Program-made: the position numbers and the translations under genes
Shown here: piece by piece, positions 41,936-51,162 of the stretch
How positions within the stretch are numbered: the stretch's first letter is position 1
Layout: each line of letters starts with the position of its first letter
Origin: Asticcacaulis solisilvae
GTDB lineage: Bacteria > Pseudomonadota > Alphaproteobacteria > Caulobacterales > Caulobacteraceae
Length of the DNA stretch: 64,000 nt
Assembly (NCBI RefSeq): GCF_017875235.1
Contig: NZ_JAGGMI010000004.1
Location: 1-64,000, forward strand
Direction of reading: 5' to 3'
The notes under the pieces: model-generated
What the model was told of the DNA's origin: nothing
The model's database searches: none
The model's input: only the letters and a program-made list of their open reading frames with translations

Positions 41936-44900
41936 ATGCCCGCATCCGACGCCATCGCGCAGATGAACGCCCTTTATCGTGCGCCCGAAGCCGACGTGCT
42001 GGCCGGGCTTTTGCCATCCGCCACGCTGACGGCTGCCGAACGCAATCAGGCGATGGCCCAGGCACGCCTGATCCTGACGGATCTCAAGGCGGCGCAGTCG
42101 ACCGGCTGGGTCAACCGCTTCCTGCAGGAATACCGCCTGAACACGCAGGAAGGCGTGGCGCTGCTGTCGCTGGCCGAAGCTTACTTACGCGTGCCCGATC
42201 CGGAAACCGCCAATCTCCTCATCCGCGACAAGATCACCGATGCCGACTGGCTGGCGCACAAGGCGAAGTCGGAGTCGAAACTGGTCAACACCGCGACCTT
42301 CGGCCTGATCCTGACGCGCGCCCTGGTCGGCGAACCCGAACAGGCCGGCACCCTGAAAAAGCTGGTGGCGCGGGTCGGCGAACCTGTCATCCGCCAGGGC
42401 GTCGCGGTCGCCATGCGGTTGATGGGCGAGGTTTTCGTCATGGGCCGGACCATCGAAGAAGCGCTCGATGTCGCCGCCAAACCCGAAAACAAGGGCTTTA
42501 CCGCCTCCTTCGACATGCTGGGCGAATCGGCGCGCACATTTGCAGACGCCGACCGCTATTTTGCCTCCTACGAAGCCGCCATCGATGCGGTGGGCAAGGC
42601 CGGCAATACCGGCCATTCGGTCTCGGTCAAGCTGTCGGCCCTGCATCCGCGTTACGAAGTCGCCAATGCCGCCGCCTGCGTGCCTGAGCTGACGGCGCGC
42701 ATCCGTCACCTGGCCCTGCGCGCGGCGGCGTCGGGCATCGACCTGACCATTGACGCCGAAGAAAGCGAGCGCCTGATCATGTCGCTCAACATCATCGAAG
42801 GCGTTCTGCGCGATCCGCTGCTCAAGGCCTGGGACGGGTTTGGCATGGCGGCACAAGCCTACGGAAAAAGGGCCCGTCCGCTGATCGCGTGGGCGCAGGA
42901 TGTCGGCAAAGCCACCAATCATCGTCTCAAGGTCCGGCTGGTCAAGGGCGCCTATTGGGACGCCGAAATCAAGAAGACCCAGGTCGAAGGCTTGAGCGAC
43001 TATCCTTTGTTCACGCGCAAGGCGGCGACCGACGTGTCGTACCTGGCCTGTGCGCGCGACATGCTCGACGCCTCGCACATCTATCCGGCCTTTGCCGGCC
43101 ATAACGCCCTGACGGTCGCCACGTTGATGACCTGGGCCGGCACCCGCCGCGACTTCGAGTTCCAGCGCCTGCATGGCATGGGCGAAGGCCTGCACGAACG
43201 GCTGGTGCGCGATCTGGGCTATAACTGCCGCACCTATGCCCCGGTCGGTGGCCATAAGGACCTGCTGGCCTATCTGGTCCGCCGCCTGCTGGAAAACGGC
43301 GCCAATTCGTCCTTCGTCCATCAGTTGGCCGACCCGACGGTTGATGAAGCCACCCTGCTGGCCGATCCGGCCGAACACATCGCCAAGGTCGGTGGCCGCC
43401 CGCACCCGGCAATCCCCCTGCCCGCCGATATCTTCCCGAGCCGCAAAAACTCCAAAGGCCTCGATCTCAGCGACCGGGCGACGCTCGACAAGACCCTGGC
43501 GGCAGTCACCCAGTCCAAGACCTACGCAGCCTCGGCCCTTGTTTCCGGCAAGCCAGTGCACGGCACGGCGCGCACCGTCACCCGCCCGGCCGATCGCGAG
43601 ACGTCGATCGGCACCATCATCGAAGCGACACCCGACGACGTCCGTCGCGCTGGCGTGGCCGCGCATGACGCTGCACCCCGCTGGGATGCCACGCCGGTTG
43701 AGGACCGCGCTGCCTGCCTGGAACGCCTGGCCGACGCCTTGGAGGCCAACCGGCAGGAACTGATCAACCTCTGTGTCCACGAAGCCGGCAAGACCCTGGG
43801 CGATGCTGTCGCCGAAATCCGCGAAGCCGTCGATTTCTGCCGCTACTACGCCGTCAATGCCCGCACACAATTCGCGCCCGAAATCCTGCCCGGGCCGACG
43901 GGCGAATATAACGAGACGCGCCTGACCGGTCGCGGCGTCTTTGCCTGCATCGCGCCGTGGAACTTTCCGCTGGCCATCTTCCTGGGCCAGGTCGCGGCAG
44001 CGCTCGTCAGCGGCAATGCCGTCCTGGCCAAGCCGGCGCCGCAGACGCCTTTGATCGCCTACCGCGCCGTGCAAATGGCGCACGAGGCCGGCATTCCGGC
44101 TGATGTGCTGCACTTCCTGCCCGGCGGCCCCGATGTCGGCGCGGCACTCACCCGCGCCAAGGAAGTCTCAGGCGTCGCCTTTACCGGCTCGACCGCGACG
44201 GCGCGCACCATTGCGCGCTCCCTGCTGGAAGACGACAGCCGCCCCATCGTGCCGCTGATTGCCGAAACCGGCGGGCTCAATGCCATGATCGTCGATTCGA
44301 CTGCCCTGCCCGAACAGGTCGTCAATGATGTCATCACCTCGGCCTTCCGCTCGGCCGGTCAGCGCTGTTCGGCCCTGCGCCTCCTGATCGTCCAGGAAGA
44401 CGTCGCCGACACCATATTGCACATGCTGAAAGGTGGCATGGATACCCTGATCCTGGGCGATCCGGCCGACGCCCGCACCGATGTCGGCCCGGTCATCGAC
44501 GAAGCCGCCCGTGATAAGCTCATGGCCTATCGCGACAGCATAAAATCGCAATGGGTGCACACGGTCGCGGCGCCCGCCACCGGCCTGTTCGTGCCGCCGA
44601 CCCTGATTCGTCTTAAGCGCATCGAGGACCTCAAACAGGAATGGTTCGGGCCAGTACTGCATGTGGTCACCTGGAAGGCCGGCGAACTGGAGGACGTCGT
44701 CTCCCGTATCAATGCCAGCGGCTACGGCCTGACCATGGGCCTGCATTCGCGCGTGGCGGAAACGGCCGACCGCGTCAAGGCCATGGCAAAAGTGGGCAAT
44801 CTCTACGTCAACCGCTCGATGATCGGCGCGGTCGTCGGCTCCCAACCCTTCGGCGGCGAAGGCCTGTCGGGCACAGGGCCCAAGGCCGGCGGCGCGCATT

Positions 44901-44998
44901 ATCTGCTGCGCTATGCCGGCGAGCGGACCGTGTCGATCGACACGACCTCGGCTGGCGGCAATGCCAGCCTGCTGTCGTTGGGCGAAGCGGACGTATAG
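41936..44998 (+). CDS. putA: bifunctional proline dehydrogenase / L-glutamate gamma-semialdehyde dehydrogenase
   Basis: A 1020-residue PutA. The N-terminal part holds the FAD-dependent proline dehydrogenase barrel (VSVKLSALHPRYE, TIDAEESERL, VRLVKGAYWDAEI). The C-terminal part is the aldehyde dehydrogenase (IAPWNFPLAIFLGQ, FTGSTATAR, catalytic Cys in SAGQRCSALR near residue 800). At about 1000 residues it is the short type, without the ribbon-helix-helix DNA-binding domain of E. coli PutA, so control is by the divergent putR. It oxidises proline to glutamate. An AGGAG lies upstream of the ATG. Confidence 0.95.
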   Translation: MPASDAIAQMNALYRAPEADVLAGLLPSATLTAAERNQAMAQARLILTDLKAAQSTGWVNRFLQEYRLNTQEGVALLSLAEAYLRVPDPETANLLIRDKITDADWLAHKAKSESKLVNTATFGLILTRALVGEPEQAGTLKKLVARVGEPVIRQGVAVAMRLMGEVFVMGRTIEEALDVAAKPENKGFTASFDMLGESARTFADADRYFASYEAAIDAVGKAGNTGHSVSVKLSALHPRYEVANAAACVPELTARIRHLALRAAASGIDLTIDAEESERLIMSLNIIEGVLRDPLLKAWDGFGMAAQAYGKRARPLIAWAQDVGKATNHRLKVRLVKGAYWDAEIKKTQVEGLSDYPLFTRKAATDVSYLACARDMLDASHIYPAFAGHNALTVATLMTWAGTRRDFEFQRLHGMGEGLHERLVRDLGYNCRTYAPVGGHKDLLAYLVRRLLENGANSSFVHQLADPTVDEATLLADPAEHIAKVGGRPHPAIPLPADIFPSRKNSKGLDLSDRATLDKTLAAVTQSKTYAASALVSGKPVHGTARTVTRPADRETSIGTIIEATPDDVRRAGVAAHDAAPRWDATPVEDRAACLERLADALEANRQELINLCVHEAGKTLGDAVAEIREAVDFCRYYAVNARTQFAPEILPGPTGEYNETRLTGRGVFACIAPWNFPLAIFLGQVAAALVSGNAVLAKPAPQTPLIAYRAVQMAHEAGIPADVLHFLPGGPDVGAALTRAKEVSGVAFTGSTATARTIARSLLEDDSRPIVPLIAETGGLNAMIVDSTALPEQVVNDVITSAFRSAGQRCSALRLLIVQEDVADTILHMLKGGMDTLILGDPADARTDVGPVIDEAARDKLMAYRDSIKSQWVHTVAAPATGLFVPPTLIRLKRIEDLKQEWFGPVLHVVTWKAGELEDVVSRINASGYGLTMGLHSRVAETADRVKAMAKVGNLYVNRSMIGAVVGSQPFGGEGLSGTGPKAGGAHYLLRYAGERTVSIDTTSAGGNASLLSLGEADV

Positions 44999-45123
44999 AG
45001 TTGACGGACGTGTTTCATAAGGAGGCGCACATCGTCAGCATGGACGCCGTCGCGCGCCATCAACAGGATGATCGCATCCTCATTGAGGATGTCATCCAGG
45101 GTGGGCTCCTTGAAAAACATCAT
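44911..45123 (-). CDS. small protein of unknown function
   Basis: A 70-residue protein starting MMFFKEPTLDDILNED. The first of two ATG codons (45123) is preceded by CAGGAG at good spacing, which supports translation. The longer in-frame reading upstream of it has no such support. The C-terminal 29 codons overlap the 3' end of putA on the other strand. The N-terminal half looks amphipathic and helical (ILNEDAIILLMARDGVHADDVRLLMKHVRQLY). I do not recognise a family. Confidence 0.5.
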   Translation of the reverse strand: MMFFKEPTLDDILNEDAIILLMARDGVHADDVRLLMKHVRQLYTSASPNDSRLALPPAEVVSIDTVRSPA

Positions 45124-45229
45124 TGTCGTCTCCTGCGGATGTCTCCGGCAAACCCATACATATCGCAATTGAGAATTATTCGCAAATATAAATGAATTTG
45201 TCGGGTGATTAATCGTTTGCACGCGCCAC

Positions 45230-45247
45230 ACGTCACAAAACCGACAT
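45230..45247 (+). promoter_or_regulatory. possible PHO box upstream of phoX
   Basis: ACGTCAC-AAAA-CCGACAT has the 7-4-7 architecture of a PHO box (two CTGTCAT-like repeats, 11-base period), with four and five matches per repeat. It lies about 70 bases before the phoX start. PhoX genes are often under PhoB, but the match is partial. Confidence 0.35.
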
Positions 45248-45316
45248 CCGGATCGCAAAAGACCTACACACAACAGGGTCATTTAGACGCCTTTCCAAGA
45301 TTCAAGGAGGGGCTCG

Positions 45317-47764
45317 GTGTCCGATATCCATCTCACGGGCCGTCACGATGACGGCAATGTCCAGCTCAACACATCGGCCAATCCGAGCCTGAGCGACATC
45401 ATCGAACAACGCGCATCACGCCGCCAGATCCTGGGCGGCATGGCGTCGGTTGCCGCCCTGTTCGGCCTGAGCGCCTGCGGCAACGGCGATGATGACACCT
45501 CTTCGGCGCTGATCTCGGCCGGCTCCTCGGGCGCCACGACCTCGGGCCGCGTCGTCACCCTGAACGGCAATGCGACGGCCGGCGCCACCGGAATGATGTG
45601 GACCCAGGTGTCCGGCCCGGCCGTGACCTTGACGGGTACCGGTGCGACGGCGACCTTCATCGCCCCGTCGGTCGATACGGCCTCGGACGTCGTCTTTGCC
45701 TTTTCCGCGACCTCGCGCAACCTGCCGCTGGTCCAGAACACCACCGTCAAGGTCAGCCCGGCCGAGCTCGGCTTCACTGCCGTCGCCAAGCACAAGAACG
45801 ACGTCGTTACCGTACCCGCCGGCTATACGGTCTCGGTGCTTTACCGCATGGGCGACCCAATCCTGTCCGGCGTCGCCGCCTACACTAATGACGGCAGCGA
45901 CACCAACTTCGCCGGCCGCGCCGGCGACCACCACGACGGCATGGCCTATTTCGGCCTGGCCGCCGCCGGCAGCGATCGCGACGACAACAGCTCGACGCGC
46001 GGCCTGCTGGCCATGAACCACGAAAACATCACCGCCCCCTACCTGCATGTCAGCGGCGTCACGGCCGGCGCCGCCCGCGTCGAGGCCGAGGCGCTCAAGG
46101 AAATCGAAGCCCACGGCGTCAGCGTCGTCGAAATAACGCGCGGAACCTCCGCCTGGTCCTACGTCCAGGGCTCCAGCTTCAACCGCCGTGTCACGCCATT
46201 TACACCCACGGCCATCAATGGCCCGGCGCGCGGCGACGCCCAGCTCAAAACCGCTTATTCGACCGATGGCACGGCCGGCCGCGGCACGATCAACAACTGC
46301 GCCAACGGCTATGCGCCGTGGGGCACCTACCTGACCTGCGAAGAAAACTGGGCCGGCTATTTCCGCCGCGGCGCCGGCGACAATGCCAACCGCTCCACCA
46401 AGGCCATCACGGCGCTGAACCGTTATGGCGTTTCTCAGGGCGCCGGCGGCGCCAACAACTGGGCCAGCGTGACCGCCGCAAATCCGGCTGACCAGTGGAA
46501 GTTTTCCAAGTGGAACACCACGGTCAATACGGCTGCCGCCGCCGATGGGTCGGGCGATTACCGCAACGAAGCCAATCAGTACGGCTGGGTCGTCGAAATC
46601 GATCCGTATAATCCGGCCTCGACACCGCGCAAGCGCACGGCTTTGGGCCGCATGGGCCATGAAGGCGCCTGGCCGTCGAACTTCGTTTCGGGCCGCAAGC
46701 CGGTCTTCTACATGGGCGACGATTCGCGCGGCGAATATTTCTACAAGTTCGTTTCGGCCACAGCCTGGAACCCGGCCGACGCCAACACGGCCGACCGCCT
46801 GGCGATCGGCGACAAATATCTCGACGCGGGCACGCTTTACGTCGCGCGCTTCGACGCCACGGGTCAGGGCGTGTGGCTGCCGCTGGTCTTTGGCACCGCG
46901 CCGCTGACCGCCGGCAATGCGACCTATCCGTTCGCCAACCAGGCGGACGTGCTGATCAACACCCGTCTGGCCGCCGACGCGGTGGGCGCCACCAAGATGG
47001 ACCGTCCCGAATGGGCGGCGGTCAACCCGGCCAATGGCGAGGTCTACCTGACCCTGACCAACAACAATGCCTCCAACCGCCCGCTCAATGGCACCAATGC
47101 CGCCAATCCGCGCCACTACAATGATCCGGTGGGGGCGACCAATAACTTCGGCAATCCGAACGGCCACATCATCCGCCTGAAGGAAACCGGCGACAACCCG
47201 GAAGCCACCACCTTCCAGTGGGACATCTACCTGTTCGGCGCCGGTTCGGACCTGGATGCGGCCAATATCAACATCTCGGGCCTCACCGCCGACAACGACT
47301 TCTCGAGCCCCGACGGCCTGTGGTTCTCGCGCGCCAGCAACCCCGCGGGCAAGGTCAATCCGCTGCTGTGGATCCAGACCGACGACGGCGCCTATACCGA
47401 CACCACTAACTGCATGATGCTGGCCGCCATGCCGGGCACGGTAGGCGACGGCGCGGCGCGCACCATCACCAATACCGGCACGGGCGGCGCCACGGCGACA
47501 CAATCGACCTTCATCGGCAAGGCGCCCGGCTTGCAACTCCGCCGCTTCCTGGTTGGCCCGAAAGAGTGCGAAATCACCGGCATCGATTCGACGCCGGACG
47601 GCCGCACCCTGTTCGTCAATATCCAGCATCCGGGCGAACTCGGCTCGCCGGCCACACCATCGTCCAACTGGCCGGCCAACCAGTCGGGCGCGGCCTCAAC
47701 CGCCCGGCCACGTTCGGCGACCATCGTCATCACCAAGGATGATGGCGGGGTCGTCGCGCTTTAA
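45317..47764 (+). CDS. phoX: PhoX-family alkaline phosphatase (DUF839), Tat-exported
   Basis: An 815-residue protein of the PhoX/DUF839 family. A twin-arginine signal is present (ASRRQILGGMASVAALFGLSAC, residues 34-55). Family segments include DGMAYFGL, LLAMNHENI, GTYLTCEENWAGYF, MGHEGAWPSNFVSGRKPVFYMGDDSRGEYFYKF in pieces, and C-terminal DGRTLFVNIQHPGE. PhoX enzymes are calcium/iron-dependent periplasmic or surface phosphatases for organic phosphate. The start is GTG at 45317 behind AAGGAGGGG. It is followed by its own terminator. Confidence 0.92.
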   Translation: MSDIHLTGRHDDGNVQLNTSANPSLSDIIEQRASRRQILGGMASVAALFGLSACGNGDDDTSSALISAGSSGATTSGRVVTLNGNATAGATGMMWTQVSGPAVTLTGTGATATFIAPSVDTASDVVFAFSATSRNLPLVQNTTVKVSPAELGFTAVAKHKNDVVTVPAGYTVSVLYRMGDPILSGVAAYTNDGSDTNFAGRAGDHHDGMAYFGLAAAGSDRDDNSSTRGLLAMNHENITAPYLHVSGVTAGAARVEAEALKEIEAHGVSVVEITRGTSAWSYVQGSSFNRRVTPFTPTAINGPARGDAQLKTAYSTDGTAGRGTINNCANGYAPWGTYLTCEENWAGYFRRGAGDNANRSTKAITALNRYGVSQGAGGANNWASVTAANPADQWKFSKWNTTVNTAAAADGSGDYRNEANQYGWVVEIDPYNPASTPRKRTALGRMGHEGAWPSNFVSGRKPVFYMGDDSRGEYFYKFVSATAWNPADANTADRLAIGDKYLDAGTLYVARFDATGQGVWLPLVFGTAPLTAGNATYPFANQADVLINTRLAADAVGATKMDRPEWAAVNPANGEVYLTLTNNNASNRPLNGTNAANPRHYNDPVGATNNFGNPNGHIIRLKETGDNPEATTFQWDIYLFGAGSDLDAANINISGLTADNDFSSPDGLWFSRASNPAGKVNPLLWIQTDDGAYTDTTNCMMLAAMPGTVGDGAARTITNTGTGGATATQSTFIGKAPGLQLRRFLVGPKECEITGIDSTPDGRTLFVNIQHPGELGSPATPSSNWPANQSGAASTARPRSATIVITKDDGGVVAL

Positions 47765-47791
47765 CACCACAAAGCCTTTTGAAGCTTAGGA

Positions 47792-47820
47792 AGAGCGGGT
47801 CCATCGAGCCCGCTCTTTTT
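47792..47820 (+). terminator. Rho-independent terminator of phoX
   Basis: AGAGCGGG and CCCGCTCT form an 8-bp stem (47792-47799 with 47809-47816), followed by TTTTT. It lies 28 bases after the phoX stop. Confidence 0.9.
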
Positions 47821-47861
47821 CATTGGAAAATTCCGTTTACTTCGGTGCGAAAAATTTCTGC

Positions 47862-47911
47862 TTGACAGATATGCATCACCGGGATCATAACAACGCATGT
47901 TAGCGCTACCA
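47862..47911 (+). promoter_or_regulatory. xylBA promoter with XylR-type operator
   Basis: TTGACA (47862-47867) and TCATAA (47885-47890) are spaced by 17 bases. Just downstream, TGTTAGCGCTACCA (47898-47911) is a near-perfect palindrome around GCGC. It resembles the LacI-family XylR operator of Caulobacter xylose promoters (TGGTAGCGCTACCA type). The operator would overlap the transcription start and block it without xylose. The leader to xylB is about 150 bases. Confidence 0.7.
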
Positions 47912-48052
47912 AACGACGCTGACGGGTAAGAAACGCCACACACCGACCTTTTGTGCCAGTAATCACATTACGATATAAAATAATTCGGATCTCATAAATC
48001 CGGACTGCGATGTACTGCGCCCAAAAGACAAAAATAAAAAGGGCCACGAACC

Positions 48053-49498
48053 ATGTATATGGGGATCGATGTCGGAACATCCGGCATCAAGGTTGTTATC
48101 ATTGATGACGCCGGCACTGTCATAAGTGAAGCCCGCGCAGACCTGAGCGTTTCGCGCCCTAAGCCGCTGTGGTCGGAACAGGACCCATCCGACTGGTGGG
48201 CCGCGACCAACAAGGCCGTCAGCCTCCTCGATTCAGGCGCGCGCGCCAAGGTCCGCGCCGTCGGACTGTCGGGCCAGATGCACGGCGCCGTCCTGCTGAA
48301 CAAGGCCCGCAAGGTTATCCGCCCCGCCATCCTGTGGAACGACGGCCGCTCGGGTGCCGAATGCGAGGAACTGCTGCGCCGCGAATCGCGCGCCCACGAA
48401 CTGACCGGCAACCTGATCATGCCGGGCTTTACGGCGCCCAAGCTTTTGTGGGTCAAGGGCAATGAGCCTGCCGTCTGGGATGAGGTCGACCTCGTCCTGC
48501 TGCCCAAGGACTATATCCGCCTGCGCATGACCGGCGAGGCCGCCACCGATCTGTCGGACGCGTCGGGGACGCTGTGGGTCGACGTCGCCAAGCGCAAATG
48601 GTCGGACGAGATGCTGGCCGCGTGCGACCTCGAAACTGACCACATGCCGTGGCTCTACGAAGGCAATGCCGCGACCGGGATCCTGCGCGACGAACTGGCC
48701 GAGGCCTGGGGCATGGCGCGCGTGCCGGTCTGCGCGGGCGGCGGTGACAATGCCGCGGGCGCCGTCGGTGTCGGCGTCATCGACGACGGCGACGCCTTGC
48801 TGTCGCTCGGCACGTCGGGGGTTCTGTTTGCCGCGACGCGCGAATTCCGCCCCAATGTCGCCGGCACGGTCCATGCTTTCTGCCATGCCGTGCCCGAACG
48901 CTGGCACCAGATGTCGGTCATGCTCAATGCCGCTTCGTGCATCGACTGGGTTGTAGCCGCGACCAATGCGGCATCGGTCGGCGGTGTGCTGGCTGACCTG
49001 GAAGCCTCTGGCCGCACCGATACGACCGAACTCTTCCTGCCATACCTGACGGGCGAGCGGACGCCGCACAACAACCCGCACGCCAAGGGCGTCTTCTTTG
49101 GCATGACGGCCGCAACCGACAGCCTGGCCCTGACGCTGTCGACGCTGCAAGGCGTGGCACTGGCCCTGGCGGACGGCATGGACGTCCTGACCGACGCCGG
49201 CACGCACTTCGACAGCATCACCGTCATCGGCGGCGGGGCGCGCTCGGGCTACTGGGGCAAGATCCTGGCCTCGACGCTCAACAAGCCGCTGATCTACCGC
49301 ACCGGCGCCGACCTTGGCCCGTCCTACGGCGCCGCCCGCCTGGCGCGTCTCAGCATCGGCGACGGCGACGTCGCCTCGGTCTGCACCGCTCCGCCGATCG
49401 AGCACGTGGTCGAACCCGACCGCCGCCTGTCGGACGTCATGGCCGCCAAGCGCCCGACTTTCAAAGCCCTGTACCAAGCCCTCAAGCCTCTCTTCTGA
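48053..49498 (+). CDS. xylB: xylulokinase
   Basis: A 481-residue FGGY-family kinase. The phosphate-binding motif [16 protein letters not shown] is at the N terminus, [13 protein letters not shown] near residue 70, and [15 protein letters not shown] in the C-terminal ATP domain near residue 390. It phosphorylates D-xylulose. It lies 23 bases upstream of xylA and downstream of the xylose-type operator. Isomerase-type xylose use contrasts with the oxidative Weimberg pathway known in Caulobacter crescentus. Confidence 0.94.
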   Translation: MYMGIDVGTSGIKVVIIDDAGTVISEARADLSVSRPKPLWSEQDPSDWWAATNKAVSLLDSGARAKVRAVGLSGQMHGAVLLNKARKVIRPAILWNDGRSGAECEELLRRESRAHELTGNLIMPGFTAPKLLWVKGNEPAVWDEVDLVLLPKDYIRLRMTGEAATDLSDASGTLWVDVAKRKWSDEMLAACDLETDHMPWLYEGNAATGILRDELAEAWGMARVPVCAGGGDNAAGAVGVGVIDDGDALLSLGTSGVLFAATREFRPNVAGTVHAFCHAVPERWHQMSVMLNAASCIDWVVAATNAASVGGVLADLEASGRTDTTELFLPYLTGERTPHNNPHAKGVFFGMTAATDSLALTLSTLQGVALALADGMDVLTDAGTHFDSITVIGGGARSGYWGKILASTLNKPLIYRTGADLGPSYGAARLARLSIGDGDVASVCTAPPIEHVVEPDRRLSDVMAAKRPTFKALYQALKPLF

Positions 49499-49521
49499 AA
49501 TTCCAAAAACGGGAAACGACC

Positions 49522-50838
49522 ATGCCGACCTATTTTGACGCCATTCCGAAAATCGCCTTTGAAGGCCCCGCCTCCAAGAACCCGCTGGCTTTCAAATACT
49601 ACGACCCGAAGAAGGTCGTGCTGGGCAAGACGATGGCCGAGCACCTGCGCATCGCCGTTTGCTACTGGCACTCCTTTGCGTGGCCCGGCAATGACATCTT
49701 CGGCGCCGGCACCTTCGATCGCCCATGGAAGCCGGGTGTCCCGATGACCAAGGCCGCGGCCGAACAACGCGCCGAAAACGCCTTTGCCTTCTTCGAGCGC
49801 CTTGGCGCGCCCTTCTACTGCTTCCACGATGTCGATGCCATGGCCGACGGACCGACCCCAGCCGAATATAAGTCGAACCTGGCGCACATCACTGACATTC
49901 TGGCCGAACACCAGGAACGCTCGGGCGTGAAGCTTCTGTGGGGCACCGCCAACCTGTTCTCGCACCCGCGTTACATGGCCGGTGGCGCTACCAATCCCGA
50001 TCCGGACGTGGTTGCCTGGGCCTCGCTGCAGGTCCGCGAAATGCTGGAAACGACGCACAAGCTGGGCGGCGTCAACTACGTCCTTTGGGGCGGCCGCGAA
50101 GGCTACGACACCATCCTCAACACCAACCTCAAGCAGGAGCTGGACCAGCTCGGCCGCTTCGTCAGCATGGTCGTCGAACACAAGCACAAGATCGGCTTCA
50201 ATGGCACCATCCTGATCGAGCCGAAGCCGCATGAGCCGACCAAGCACCAGTACGACCGCGACACCGCGACCGTCTTCGGCTTCCTGAAGAACTACGGCCT
50301 GGAAAACGAAGTGAAGGTCAATATCGAAGCCAACCACGCCACCTTGGCCGGCAACAGCTTCGAACACGAAATCGCTACCGCCGTGGCGCTCGGCATCATG
50401 GGCTCGATCGACATCAATCGCGGCGACGCCCAGAACGGCTGGGATACCGACCAGTTCCCGAACAACGTCATGGAAATCACCCAGGCCATCTATGAGTTGC
50501 TGCAAGGTGGCGGCTTCACGACGGGCGGCTTCAACTTCGACTCCAAGGTCCGCCGTCAGTCCGTCGATGCCGAAGACATGTTCTACGCACACATCGGCGG
50601 CATGGACGTTCTGGCGCGCGGCCTGCTGGGCGCCGCCAAGCTGATCGAAGACGGTGAACTGAAGAGCTTCACCGAGCAGCGCTATGCTGGCTGGAAACAG
50701 GGCATGGGCCAGAAGATGCTGGCGGGTACCGCCTCGCTGGCCGACATGGCCGACCACGCGGTTGCCGCCAACCTGTCGCCGGTCGGCAAGTCCGGTCGTC
50801 AGGAGTACCTCGAGAATATCGTCAACAACGCCTGCTGA
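49522..50838 (+). CDS. xylA: xylose isomerase
   Basis: A 438-residue class II xylose isomerase. The catalytic His region is YCFHDVDAM near residue 100, and the metal site residues lie in [18 protein letters not shown] near residue 270 and [19 protein letters not shown] near residue 300. It interconverts D-xylose and D-xylulose. It is the second gene of the xylBA unit and is followed by a strong terminator. Confidence 0.96.
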   Translation: MPTYFDAIPKIAFEGPASKNPLAFKYYDPKKVVLGKTMAEHLRIAVCYWHSFAWPGNDIFGAGTFDRPWKPGVPMTKAAAEQRAENAFAFFERLGAPFYCFHDVDAMADGPTPAEYKSNLAHITDILAEHQERSGVKLLWGTANLFSHPRYMAGGATNPDPDVVAWASLQVREMLETTHKLGGVNYVLWGGREGYDTILNTNLKQELDQLGRFVSMVVEHKHKIGFNGTILIEPKPHEPTKHQYDRDTATVFGFLKNYGLENEVKVNIEANHATLAGNSFEHEIATAVALGIMGSIDINRGDAQNGWDTDQFPNNVMEITQAIYELLQGGGFTTGGFNFDSKVRRQSVDAEDMFYAHIGGMDVLARGLLGAAKLIEDGELKSFTEQRYAGWKQGMGQKMLAGTASLADMADHAVAANLSPVGKSGRQEYLENIVNNAC

Positions 50839-50895
50839 TACAGGCGTGAACACGTCCTCCTGGGAGGCAACCCGTTCCTGCCCTTCCAGATCCTT

Positions 50896-50928
50896 GCCCC
50901 TTGCCATCCCTTGGCAAGGGGCTTTTTT
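50896..50928 (+). terminator. Rho-independent terminator of xylBA
   Basis: GCCCCTTGCCA-tccct-TGGCAAGGGGC is a perfect 11-bp stem followed by six T. It lies 58 bases after the xylA stop. Confidence 0.93.
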
Positions 50929-51003
50929 ATGATCGAAACCTTATGGCGCAAGGGTCAGAATGAAATTCACCATTCCGATTTTCTGGAAATCAGGAGTTTC
51001 GTC

Positions 51004-51162
51004 ATGACCGATACACCCGTCAAGCAAGACCCAAAGCCGCTCGATATCGAGGATAATCAACCGAACGATCCGGCTGAAGGTCCGCGCGACGATGACAAGA
51101 ACAAGACCGGCAACAAGGTCCCGAGCACACACGTGCCTGACACGCGCGCTTTTGATCTATAA
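51004..51162 (+). CDS. small hydrophilic protein of unknown function
   Basis: A 52-residue, very polar protein rich in Asp, Pro, Asn and Lys, starting MTDTPVKQDPKPL. AGGAG lies 7 bases before the ATG at 51004. Longer in-frame readings begin at the xylA terminator and have no support. The last 6 bases overlap the 3' end of the convergent ligase gene. It is likely disordered; I recognise no family. Confidence 0.55.
   Translation: MTDTPVKQDPKPLDIEDNQPNDPAEGPRDDDKNKTGNKVPSTHVPDTRAFDL

Noticed and set aside
45416-47629. 737-codon open frame antisense to phoX
   Set aside because: Mirror frame of a high-GC gene with strong third-position bias. The product is low-complexity, and the sense strand has clear PhoX motifs, a signal peptide and a ribosome binding site.
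21117-50838. Interpretation of GH115, GH43 and xylBA as a xylan utilisation locus
   Set aside because: No endoxylanase or beta-xylosidase partner is present and xylBA lies 8-27 kb away under a different operator. GH89, GH92, the HGSNAT-like protein and the iol genes are not explained by xylan. It remains the main alternative for GH115 and GH43 alone.
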